DNA of 15,873 bases, from NCBI GenBank assembly GCA_946628745.1, contig CAMOXA010000015.1, forward strand, positions 1 through 15,873, given 5' to 3'. Below are positions 6,448-13,257 of this stretch, piece by piece. The stretch is from an uncultured Verrucomicrobiota bacterium. GTDB lineage: Bacteria > Verrucomicrobiota > Kiritimatiellia > RFP12 > UBA1067. Position 1 is the first letter of the stretch, and every line of letters starts with the position of its first letter. A program made the position numbers and the translations under genes. The notes beneath the pieces are model-generated. The model worked only from the letters and a program-made list of their open reading frames with translations, did no database searches and was not told the origin of the DNA.

Positions 6448-7272
6448 TCAGGCGGGCATCTCGTCAGGCGAGGCGCCTTCCTCGGGCGAGACCTCGACGT
6501 TTCTAAGTCCGTTCAGAAGCTCCATGGTGACGGCTGTCATCTGGAGGATGAGGCGGTTGGCCTTGTTTCTGAGCGAGTAGAAGAACGTGATGGAGGGAAT
6601 CGAAATGATGAGACCGCCGGCGGTCGTGTAGAGGGCCTGGCCGATGGAGCCTGCGAGCGCGGACGCGTCGCCCGCCGAACCCTGGGCCAGCTTGGCGAAC
6701 GTCAGAATCATGCCTTCGACCGTACCGAGCAGGCCGAGGGACGGGCCGAGGTTGCCGCAGACCGAAATCCAGTTGAGACGCTGCTGTATCTTCTCCTGCT
6801 CGAGGTCGGATGCGGCGGTCACTGCCTCTTGAATCGCCTCGAAGCCTTCTTCGACATGCTGGAACGCCGCCATCACGATGGAGCTCATCGCGGACGGGTT
6901 GTTCTTGCAAACTTCCATCGCCTTGACGACGTCGCCTTCGGACATGGCCGCCTGGACGTTGTCGACGACGCGGCGCGGCATCAGCTTCTCGGGGTTGATG
7001 AGAATCCAGTTGTCGATGATGAAGTATATCGCCAGGGCAAGGTCGCCGAAGATGACGAGCCACAGGAAGGTGCCGAGAATGTCCGGGTCGTTGGGATTGT
7101 AGATGACCTGGAGGAATCCGCCGGAGGACGACGATTTCTTGGCGGCGTTGGCGTCCACGACCTGTCCGTCTTCGCCGACGAGTTCGTTGGCCGCGTAGGC
7201 CGTCGTGAGAGGCGCGGCGAGGGTTCCTGCGAGCATGGCGAACGCCATAAGGGATTTCTTGAGGGTTTTCAT
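6448..7272 (-). CDS. ExbB/TolQ/MotA-family proton channel subunit with signal peptide
   Basis: This 274-aa ExbB-type protein would form the pentameric inner-membrane ring around ExbD. It opens with a classical signal peptide (MKTLKKSLMAFAMLAG..., likely cut after AYA27), then a short periplasmic stretch containing SSSSGG. The three family helices follow at about 67-87, 170-193 and 212-233, with a cytoplasmic loop of about 80 residues between the first two. The diagnostic motifs are GNLGPSLGLLGTVEGMI (173-189) and LYTTAGGLIISIPS (214-227); the Thr residues T184 and T216/T217 line the proton path in this family. A cleaved signal places the N-terminus outside, matching ExbB topology. AAGGAAAA lies just before the ATG. 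It is followed by two exbD genes and the toroid gene, so it is a Ton-like stator rather than a flagellar MotA. Confidence 0.93.
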   Translation of the reverse strand: MKTLKKSLMAFAMLAGTLAAPLTTAYAANELVGEDGQVVDANAAKKSSSSGGFLQVIYNPNDPDILGTFLWLVIFGDLALAIYFIIDNWILINPEKLMPRRVVDNVQAAMSEGDVVKAMEVCKNNPSAMSSIVMAAFQHVEEGFEAIQEAVTAASDLEQEKIQQRLNWISVCGNLGPSLGLLGTVEGMILTFAKLAQGSAGDASALAGSIGQALYTTAGGLIISIPSITFFYSLRNKANRLILQMTAVTMELLNGLRNVEVSPEEGASPDEMPA

Positions 7273-7322
7273 TTGTTTTCCTTTTTGGTTGTTTTGAAAG
7301 TTGTTCGTTTACAGCGTGTTTG
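7273..7322 (-). other. A-rich leader before exbB
   Basis: This 50-nt gap is the longest between genes in the main operon. On the minus strand it is strikingly A-rich (TTTCAAAACAACCAAAAAGG), in contrast to the GC-rich surroundings, and ends in the exbB ribosome site. I see no hairpin terminator and no convincing -10 box. It may act as an unstructured translation enhancer that raises ExbB over its neighbours. Confidence 0.45.
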
Positions 7323-8093
7323 CTACAGCGACTTGGCCTGTGTGCGCATGCCTTCGGCGCGGGCCGCCATGCCGAGCTTGTCGAAGCTCGCGGCGCAGCG
7401 GTTCATCGCCTCGCGCCTGGCGTCCTTGCACGCCGGGTCGGTGTACATGAGCGCCACGCGAAGATACGCGTCGGTGAGAGCCTTGCGGTGGGCGTCGGGC
7501 GTGTCGCCGTCGGTGGCGATTATCACGTCGCCGCGCATCATGAGCGCTTCGGCGCTGGAGGCCCTGTCGCCCTCGGACGCCGCCTTTCTCAGGCAGTTCT
7601 CGAGCTGCTGCGTTTTGCCAAGCTTCAGCAAGGCCTGCCAGTAGGCCGGTGCGAGTTCGCCAACATATGCCGCGGACTTGTCCTCGGTGATTATACTCGT
7701 CGCGGTCTCGAACGCTTTCTGGGCCTGGCCGGCGGCGAGGTAGGCCTCGACGAGATAGCGGCCGGCGGGCTTGTCCCAGACCAGCATCTTGTAGTCTTTG
7801 ACTATCGCGGAAAGTCCGCCGATTGCGGCGGCGCCATGGCCGGACTTGACCATCTCGACAAGTTTGTCGAACGTCGCGGGCTTGTCGATGTCCAGCCTCA
7901 CGACATCAGCGAGCGGATACTCCGCGCTGACGTTCGTGCTGCCCTTCTTGTAGGTAAGCGCGTAGGACTTGGTGCGCGACTGCCACTTGATGTCGCCGCT
8001 CCGCGTATCCTTGTCGGTCTTTATCGTGCCTTCGACCGCTAGTGCGGAGGTGGCGGCCAGTGCGGCCAGCGCCGCGATTGCGAGTTTATTCAT
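7323..8093 (-). CDS. Exported protein with TPR-like helical repeats, unknown role
   Basis: This 256-aa exported protein has signal peptide MNKLAIAALAALAATSALA followed by VEG. I chose the ATG at 8093 over an in-frame ATG at 8129 because AAGGAG lies 9 nt upstream and the signal peptide then begins at residue 1; the longer form would add 12 polar residues. Residues about 20-70 look beta-rich (DTRSGDIKWQSRTKSYALTY, then LADVVRLDI). The rest is helical, with TPR-like pairs such as GRYLVEAYLAAGQAQKAFET and AYWQALLKLGKTQQLENCL. No catalytic motif is visible. Its place between the large TPR gene and exbB suggests a periplasmic partner of the ExbBD motor, perhaps in the way CpoB accompanies Tol-Pal. 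That comparison is by analogy only. Confidence 0.8.
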   Translation of the reverse strand: MNKLAIAALAALAATSALAVEGTIKTDKDTRSGDIKWQSRTKSYALTYKKGSTNVSAEYPLADVVRLDIDKPATFDKLVEMVKSGHGAAAIGGLSAIVKDYKMLVWDKPAGRYLVEAYLAAGQAQKAFETATSIITEDKSAAYVGELAPAYWQALLKLGKTQQLENCLRKAASEGDRASSAEALMMRGDVIIATDGDTPDAHRKALTDAYLRVALMYTDPACKDARREAMNRCAASFDKLGMAARAEGMRTQAKSL

Positions 8094-8102
8094 TTGCGTT
8101 TT

Positions 8103-8108
8103 CTCCTT
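8103..8108 (-). promoter_or_regulatory. Ribosome binding site fixing the start of the 256-aa exported protein
   Basis: AAGGAG lies 9 nt upstream of the ATG at 8093-8091, directly before a good signal peptide. This decides against the upstream ATG at 8129, which overlaps the previous stop. Confidence 0.75.
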
Positions 8109-8125
8109 GAAATGTTTTCTGTTTG

Positions 8126-11100
8126 TCATTCTGCCGGCGCGGGCTCTTCGGCGGGCGCGGCGGACTCTTCAGCAGGCGCCGCGGGCTCTTCAGCTTCAGC
8201 CGCGGATTCAGCCGGCGCGGCGGGAGCCGCAGTGCGTTCGGGCTTCTTGTCGCCGAGTTTCGCTTCAGCCTGGCTTATGCAGTCCCTTATGTCCTTTATG
8301 TGCTTGCCTTCCGGGAAGTATCCAAGATAGTCCTGGCCGTAGTTCCAGGCCCGTTCGGCCTGTTCGCTGCCCATAGCGACTAGAAGCGGCAGGAGTTTGG
8401 CATATGCCTCTTCGAGGTTCACGAGCTCCTCCGGCTTGAAAGTGTCGATCGGTTTGTCGGTGCCGGGTGCGTGCGAGACGACGAAGCTCTGCAGTTCCGC
8501 CGCGACGATTCCGCGCGTCTTGGCGGCGGCCTCCTCCTTGCCCATTTCGCGTTCTGCCTTTATGCGGCTTATCTTGACGTCGGCCGACATCAGGTTGACG
8601 CTGTCCTTCTTCCACTGCGGCTCTTTCGACCAGAAGTTGCGCAGCTTTTTGACGGCGCCGACCGCGGCGGAATAATGCTTGGCGCGGAGAGCGTCGTTCT
8701 GCTCGGTGCGGCCCTGCTCCATGGCGACCTTGACCGTCAGGTAGCACGCATTCGTCGCGATGGCATAGCGCGAGAGCGTTTCGTTGGCGAAGAATTCATC
8801 GAGCGACTCGCGAGCCTCCACGAGGTTGTTCTGGGCGTAGAGCGACTGCGCCTTGCCGATTCTCGCGCGGGCTATGACCGAGAGCTGGTTGGTACCGGCT
8901 TTCGAGATCGCCTTGTCGAACGCCTCGTCGGCGAGCGACCACGATTTGCCGGCTATGAGCGATTCGCCGGCGCGCACGAAATCGATAGGCTGATAGTCCG
9001 CGCCCGTGCTGCGTATCATTTCTTCGTAGATGCGCGAGCTCTCCTTGCGCAACGACTCCTGCCGCGCGGGGTCCTCTATCGTGTTGGCGTATTCGATCAG
9101 ATTCTGCGCGAGGCGGGGCATCGCCTTTTTGGCCTCTTCGGAATCCGGGAACTCCGCCCTCAGGCGGGCGAGGGCGTCCTTGCACTTTTCGACGTCGTTG
9201 AGCTGCGTGTACAAGACGCCGAGCCTGAAATAGGCGGCCTTGGCGAACTTTCCTTTCGGGTACACTTTTACGTACTCCTCGAAGTCCGCGATCGAAGCAG
9301 TCTTGGCCTCTTCGAGAAACGCGGCCGGCTTCGTGACGCGCGCCCAGCAGTCGGCCGACAGAAACAGCGCGTTCTCGCGGATTCTCTGGCAGGCGGTCTT
9401 TTCGCCGGGCGCGACGTTCGCGTCCGCCATGAGCGCGGCAGCCTTGGCGGCCACAGCCTTGTAGGCCCCGACGCTCTCCTTGACTCGCGCGACGCCGGCC
9501 TCTTCCTCGCCGGCGGCGATCTTAGCGAAACCGTCTTTCTGGTAGAGGTTCGCGAGCCCCAGCTCCGCCGCGAGTTTCTTGCGGATGTTCTTTTCGGCCT
9601 TGGAATACTTGAGCATGGCCTCCATGGCCGCCGCGGTTTCGCCGAGCTTGTCGTAGCAGACGTACGTGTTCACGAGCGCGGTGATGTAGTACGGGGACTT
9701 CGGGTACCGGCTCTCGATAAGCTGGTAGTACTTTATGGCCTCGCGGTAGTTGCCGGCCTTCTGCGCTTCGCCGGCCATGGAGCCAGCCATCTGCGGGGCC
9801 TGGATGTGGCGGCTGTAGCACCTCATGAACGAATCGTAGAGTCTCTTGGCGCGGTCGGCGTTGCCGAGCTGCTTCTCCTTGGCGGCGATGCGCAGCGTGG
9901 CGTCGCCGGCCTGCGTCATAAGCATCCGGTCCTTGTGCCCGCCGAAACGCTCGGCGAGATAGCCCTCGACGGCGTCCGCGTCCATTCGCCAACTGTCTAT
10001 CTTCGCCTTGTCTTTGGACCGCACGATCATGCTGAGATAGGCGCCGACGACGTTCTCTATCGCGGTTATCGACTCTGGGTATTCCGGATAGTTGGCCAAC
10101 GCCACGAGATATTCGTCTATGGCGCCCTGGTAGTCGTGCTCGCCAAGGCGCTCGTTGGCGTTTTTGAACTGCATGACCCTGACGGTCGCCTCCTGCTCGG
10201 GAGTGATGTTGGTCTGTATCTTGGCGCCGTAGGTTTTCTCGGCGAATGCCGCGATCTCCTTCGAGAGGTCGCCGGCCTTGGACGCCCAGGTCGACTGCGG
10301 ATACTTGATGAACACATTTATGGCGTGGTTGTAAGCGCCGCCCTTGTTGCGCTTGCCGTTCTTCATCTTTTCGCCGAACATGAGGCTCTTGATGCGCTCG
10401 TCGTCCCGTTTCGGCTTTTTAGCCTCGGCCAGGGCCTCGTTCCAGAGCATTTCGGCCAGCATGAAGCGGCACTGCGGCATCGGCGACTGCCTCAGCAGGC
10501 CGAGCCGTCCGTCGGGGTCGTACTCTTCTATCGACTTGTGCAGCTCCGCCAGCTGATCCATGTAGTCGTCGATCGTGCCCTGTGCCTTGGCCACGCTGCC
10601 CTTGAGCAGTTCGTAGTGGGCCTTCATGGCGATCGCGCGGCCGAAATAGACCGGGCGGCCCTGCTCCCAGAGCAGCTGGTCGATGAGTTTCTTGGCGGAC
10701 TCGAGGAAGGCCCCGCGCTCCTTGGGCTTCGCCTCCGACGCCAGACGCAGATATATCTCGGAGGCTTCGCACGCGACGTTGCACCATATGTTCGCGTCCT
10801 CGTCGTTGCGCTTCTTGTCGAGCATGCCCAGAAGAAAGACGTAGTTGTCGGCCGCCTCTTTGAACCGCTTGCTGCCGAGCAGAATCTGGCCCCACTGGTA
10901 GCGGGCCTGCCGGGTGAAGTTGACGAGATCCTTCGACGGCTTCTGGTTGTTCTTGAAGAACTCCTCGTATATCTTCTTGCACTCTTCCTTGCGGTTGTGC
11001 GCGAAATGGTTGTTGGCGACCTCGAGTCTCGCCGCCCAGTACTTGGAGCTCTTTCTGTCGGGCAGCGCGGCTATCTTGGCCTCGGCCTCCTCGAACTTGC

Positions 11101-11374
11101 CGAGGGAGAGCATCCCCCTTATCTCGATCGCGAAGAACGCCGCCTCTGACTCGGGCCACTTCTTCTTCGTGGCCGCGATGACGGGCTCGGCGAAGTCCGG
11201 AAAGCCGAACTCTATGAGCGCCTCCACATAGCTGATTTCCGCATTGAGCGCCTCGTCGGCCTCTTTCGCGGCCGGAGCCGCCTCCACCGTCTCCTGTGCG
11301 AACGCGCGCGGCACCGTCGCGAACGACAGCGCACATGCCGCACAGCCTAGTATCGTAGTTGCCTTGCTACTCAT
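8126..11374 (-). CDS. Large exported TPR-repeat protein
   Basis: This 1082-aa protein begins with signal peptide MSSKATTILGCAACALSFAT (cleavage likely after AFA26, before QETVE). The reading frame stays open further upstream, but those codons read through the tRNA gene, so the ATG at 11374 is the true start. Nearly the whole body is a helical solenoid with TPR/TolA-binding-type units, for example YQGAIDEYLVALANYPEYPE, YREAIKYYQLIESRYPKSPY and FEEYVKVYPKGKFAKAAYFR. The last 45 or so residues are an Ala/Pro/Glu tail with no fold. No enzyme motif is seen. As the first gene of the exbBD operon it probably forms a periplasmic scaffold contacting the motor, the toroid protein or the outer membrane. 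YbgF/CpoB and the TPR proteins of gliding motors are distant functional analogues. Confidence 0.88.
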   Translation of the reverse strand: MSSKATTILGCAACALSFATVPRAFAQETVEAAPAAKEADEALNAEISYVEALIEFGFPDFAEPVIAATKKKWPESEAAFFAIEIRGMLSLGKFEEAEAKIAALPDRKSSKYWAARLEVANNHFAHNRKEECKKIYEEFFKNNQKPSKDLVNFTRQARYQWGQILLGSKRFKEAADNYVFLLGMLDKKRNDEDANIWCNVACEASEIYLRLASEAKPKERGAFLESAKKLIDQLLWEQGRPVYFGRAIAMKAHYELLKGSVAKAQGTIDDYMDQLAELHKSIEEYDPDGRLGLLRQSPMPQCRFMLAEMLWNEALAEAKKPKRDDERIKSLMFGEKMKNGKRNKGGAYNHAINVFIKYPQSTWASKAGDLSKEIAAFAEKTYGAKIQTNITPEQEATVRVMQFKNANERLGEHDYQGAIDEYLVALANYPEYPESITAIENVVGAYLSMIVRSKDKAKIDSWRMDADAVEGYLAERFGGHKDRMLMTQAGDATLRIAAKEKQLGNADRAKRLYDSFMRCYSRHIQAPQMAGSMAGEAQKAGNYREAIKYYQLIESRYPKSPYYITALVNTYVCYDKLGETAAAMEAMLKYSKAEKNIRKKLAAELGLANLYQKDGFAKIAAGEEEAGVARVKESVGAYKAVAAKAAALMADANVAPGEKTACQRIRENALFLSADCWARVTKPAAFLEEAKTASIADFEEYVKVYPKGKFAKAAYFRLGVLYTQLNDVEKCKDALARLRAEFPDSEEAKKAMPRLAQNLIEYANTIEDPARQESLRKESSRIYEEMIRSTGADYQPIDFVRAGESLIAGKSWSLADEAFDKAISKAGTNQLSVIARARIGKAQSLYAQNNLVEARESLDEFFANETLSRYAIATNACYLTVKVAMEQGRTEQNDALRAKHYSAAVGAVKKLRNFWSKEPQWKKDSVNLMSADVKISRIKAEREMGKEEAAAKTRGIVAAELQSFVVSHAPGTDKPIDTFKPEELVNLEEAYAKLLPLLVAMGSEQAERAWNYGQDYLGYFPEGKHIKDIRDCISQAEAKLGDKKPERTAAPAAPAESAAEAEEPAAPAEESAAPAEEPAPAE
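8129..8242 (-). repeat. Ala/Pro/Glu low-complexity repeat tail
   Basis: The 3' end of the large TPR gene encodes loose repeats of the type AEEPAAP / AEESAAP / AEEPAPA. At DNA level, variants of a GAAGAGCCCGCG-like unit recur. It is likely a disordered, acidic spacer, possibly variable in length between strains. Confidence 0.75.
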
Positions 11375-11383
11375 GATGTTGTT

Positions 11384-11412
11384 ATTATACTCTATGCCGC
11401 CGGAATGCGCAA
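11384..11412 (-). promoter_or_regulatory. Sigma70-type promoter of the TPR-exbBD operon
   Basis: On the minus strand TTGCGC (11412-11407) and a perfect TATAAT (11389-11384) are separated by 17 nt. The predicted transcription start is near 11377, only about 3 nt before the ATG at 11374, and no Shine-Dalgarno sequence precedes that ATG. The first message of the operon may therefore be leaderless or nearly so. Confidence 0.65.
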
Positions 11413-11445
11413 GGGGAAAATTAAACGAAAAACAATTCGCAACAG

Positions 11446-11533
11446 TGGCGGAAGGTGAGGGATTCGAACCCCCGGACCCTTTCGAGTCAACGGTTTTCAA
11501 GACCGCCGCGTTCAACCACTCCGCCAACCTTCC
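11446..11533 (-). tRNA. tRNA-Ser (anticodon UGA)
   Basis: This is an 88-nt class II tRNA with encoded CCA. The acceptor stem GGAAGGT pairs with ACCTTCC, followed by G and CCA. The D-arm region contains GCGGAGTGGTTGAACGC. The anticodon loop CTTGAAA within the GCGGT/ACCGT stem gives anticodon TGA. The long variable arm is TGACTCGAAAGGGTC, and the T arm is GGGGGTTCGAATCCCTC. It decodes UCA and, by wobble, other UCN codons. The protein-like frame through it (LAEWLNAAVLKTVDSKG) is the well-known false translation of tRNA-Ser. Confidence 0.97.
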
Positions 11534-11548
11534 ATGAAAACGGCGCAT

Positions 11549-11577
11549 ATTATAGCATACTTGACGCTCGCGGTCTA
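11549..11577 (-). promoter_or_regulatory. Extended -10 promoter of tRNA-Ser
   Basis: TGCTATAAT (an extended -10 with TATAAT at 11554-11549) has a -35-like TAGACC at 11577-11572 with a 17-nt spacer. The predicted start near 11542 is about 9 nt upstream of the mature tRNA 5' end, which fits a tRNA promoter. It lies just beyond the oxidoreductase stop. Confidence 0.7.
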
Positions 11578-11584
11578 GTGGGGG

Positions 11585-12649
11585 CTAAAGTTCAGCCCAC
11601 GTGTTTCCGGAGGCGTTAGAGCGCAAAGCCGCCTCGACGAAGCGCATTGTGCGCAATCCCTCGCGCGGGCCCGGAAAGTCGTGCGCGCGCCTGTCGCGGA
11701 CCGCCGCGCAAAACTCCGAATAGATGTTCGCGAACGCCTCGATAAACCCCTCGTGGTGCCCCGCGGGTATGCGCGAACACCGTTCGGCCCGCTCCGACGT
11801 GCCGGCCATGTACGGCGCCCTGCGCTTGTAGGTGCGCTCTGGTTCGAAGGGGTATTTGACCGAAAGGTAGTTCGGCGATTCCTGGTTCCAGAAGAGCGAA
11901 GCCTTGTCGCCGTAGACCCTAAGGCGCACTCCGTTCTCTTCGCCGGTCGCCACCTTCGAGACGACCATCGACGCTTTCGCGCCGCCTTCGAAGCGCATGA
12001 GAATCGACGCGTCGTCGTCCAGCCTGTTTCCCGGCGCGAACGAGGAGAGGTCGGCGAGAAGCGAACGCGTTTCCAGGCCGGTGACGTATTCGAGAAGATG
12101 GAAGCCGTGCACGCCTATGTCTGCGACGACGCAGCTCGGCCCCGAGCGCGAAGGGTCCATCTTCCAAGCGTTGCGTCTGTCGAGCGGCTTGGTGAAATCG
12201 ATCTTGCGAAAGCTGCCTTGCTGGTACTCGAGCACCGCCTTGCAAACAGCACCAAGCTCGCCCTTCGCCACGAGATCCCGCGCGAGCTTGACCATCGGGA
12301 AGCCGGAATACGTGAACGGAACGGCGAGAATGCGGCCGGTGCCGGCGGCAGTCTTCGCGAGATCCTCCGCCTCGGCCGGCGAAAGAGAAAGCGGCTTTTC
12401 GCACATCACGTCGAAGCCGGCGAGAAGCGCGGCCTTCGCGATTTCGAAATGCGAGTCGTTCGGCGTGCATACCGCTATGAAGTCGGCCCTTCCGCGGACG
12501 CGAGCGAGCATCGCGCGCCAGTCGTCGGCGTGGGAGTAGCACCCGTCCACGAGGTCCGCGAGGTCGTCCATCCTTATCGCCATGCGGTGGACGGGACCTA
12601 TGAACGACCTCGGGCCGCCGCCGACCATCGCGTATCTGAGGCGGTCCAT
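11585..12649 (-). CDS. Gfo/Idh/MocA-family NAD(P)-dependent oxidoreductase
   Basis: This 354-aa predicted sugar or inositol dehydrogenase-like enzyme has a Rossmann N-terminus MDRLRYAMVGGGPRSFIGPV with the VGGG dinucleotide loop. It also has CTPNDSHFEIAKAAL, the family EKP motif at 84-86, and DIGVHGFHLLEYVTG with the likely catalytic H181. The C-terminal alpha/beta domain includes HHEGFIEAFANIYSEF. The substrate cannot be read from sequence. The start at 12649 is set by TGATG overlap with the gmk stop and GGGGAG 6 nt upstream. The Rossmann half looks short: only about 20 residues separate LVDGCYS from ADFIAVCTPN, whereas many relatives have about 40. It is the last gene before the tRNA, and no terminator hairpin was found after it. 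Confidence 0.92.
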   Translation of the reverse strand: MDRLRYAMVGGGPRSFIGPVHRMAIRMDDLADLVDGCYSHADDWRAMLARVRGRADFIAVCTPNDSHFEIAKAALLAGFDVMCEKPLSLSPAEAEDLAKTAAGTGRILAVPFTYSGFPMVKLARDLVAKGELGAVCKAVLEYQQGSFRKIDFTKPLDRRNAWKMDPSRSGPSCVVADIGVHGFHLLEYVTGLETRSLLADLSSFAPGNRLDDDASILMRFEGGAKASMVVSKVATGEENGVRLRVYGDKASLFWNQESPNYLSVKYPFEPERTYKRRAPYMAGTSERAERCSRIPAGHHEGFIEAFANIYSEFCAAVRDRRAHDFPGPREGLRTMRFVEAALRSNASGNTWAEL

Positions 12650-13257
12650 CACATTCTCCCCGAAAGAGCGTCTATGAGATCGCAGAGCCTCTTGTAGGCC
12701 ACGTCGAGTTCGTCGTTCGTCACTTTGTACATGTACTCGCCGGCGCGGGAGATCTCGCCTTCGGCGTTCGCCATGCGGCGCTCTATCGTCGCCGGACTGT
12801 CGGTGCCGCGCCCGACGAGGCGCGCGCGAAGCTCGTCGATCGAAGGCGGCAGTATGAAAATGTCGACGTACCCTATCTTGAGGGGATCGGTGTTGGGGAG
12901 CGAACGGACGTATTCGCGCACCTTCGCAGCGCCCTGGACGTCGATGTCGAGAATCATCGAATTGCCCTCGCCGAGCACTTCTTCGATCGGCGCGCGCAAC
13001 GTCCCGTAGTAGTTGCCGTGCACCTTGGCGTGCTCTATGAACGCGTTCTCGGCGAGCAACTCTTCGAACCTCTCGGTCGTAAGAAAATGGTAGTCGAGGC
13101 CGTCCTCTTCGTCGCCGCGCGGTTCGCGGGTCGTGCAGCTTATTGAATAGACGATGTCGTGGTACTCCTGGAGGAGCATGTCTATAAGAGTGGACTTGCC
13201 GCACCCGCTCGGCGCGGACATCACGATGAACAGCGGTTTTGTCTTTTTATTGTTCAT
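12649..13257 (-). CDS. gmk: Guanylate kinase
   Basis: This 202-aa cytoplasmic enzyme converts GMP plus ATP to GDP plus ADP. The P-loop is APSGCGKS (15-22), a variant of the usual GPSGAGKS. CTTREPRGDEEDGLDYHFL is the GMP-binding region, with R44 and R47. GNYYGT, DIDVQGA (104-110), ILPPS and the lid segment RGTDSPATIERRMANAE are all in the expected order. About ten extra residues (LPNTDPLKIGY) sit between DVQGA and ILPPS. The length is close to the usual 200-210 aa. The ATG overlaps the response-regulator stop (ATGA), with only a weak ribosome site, so translation may depend on coupling. Confidence 0.96.
   Translation of the reverse strand: MNNKKTKPLFIVMSAPSGCGKSTLIDMLLQEYHDIVYSISCTTREPRGDEEDGLDYHFLTTERFEELLAENAFIEHAKVHGNYYGTLRAPIEEVLGEGNSMILDIDVQGAAKVREYVRSLPNTDPLKIGYVDIFILPPSIDELRARLVGRGTDSPATIERRMANAEGEISRAGEYMYKVTNDELDVAYKRLCDLIDALSGRM

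Larger units (their letters stand above)
11375..11584. other. Intergenic hub between the two operons
   Basis: These 210 nt hold the tRNA-Ser gene and the two minus-strand promoters. No convincing intrinsic terminator was found either after the oxidoreductase stop or between the tRNA and the TPR gene. The AT-rich stretch 11411-11440 has only a 4-bp CGAA/TTCG stem. Some read-through into the downstream operon is therefore possible. Confidence 0.6.

Noticed and set aside
6448..7272. Calling the exbB-like gene motA, tolQ or exbB by symbol
   Set aside because: The family is clear, but the partner proteins differ from the Ton, Tol and flagellar systems, so a symbol would imply a function not shown.
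5917..7644. A plus-strand open frame of 575 codons across exbB and exbD
   Set aside because: It runs antisense to three convincing genes and its translation is low-complexity Arg/Val/Asp-rich noise.
8471..11149. A plus-strand open frame of 892 codons opposite the large TPR gene
   Set aside because: It is the antisense shadow of a GC-rich gene. The translation has no recognisable domain, and the minus frame has a signal peptide, TPR-type units and a promoter.
11411..11440. Possible terminator after tRNA-Ser
   Set aside because: There are T-runs on the minus strand, but the only stem is 4 bp (CGAA/TTCG), too weak to call.
11375..11548. An N-terminal extension of the large TPR protein
   Set aside because: The codons translate the tRNA-Ser gene (a familiar false peptide) and would push the signal peptide to residue 59.
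11561..11566. TTGACG on the plus strand as a divergent -35 box
   Set aside because: No -10 box follows at the right distance and no plus-strand gene lies downstream.
12650..13204. An N-terminal extension of the oxidoreductase over gmk
   Set aside because: It is an out-of-frame shadow of guanylate kinase. The Rossmann fold begins right after the ATG at 12649, which has GGGGAG upstream.
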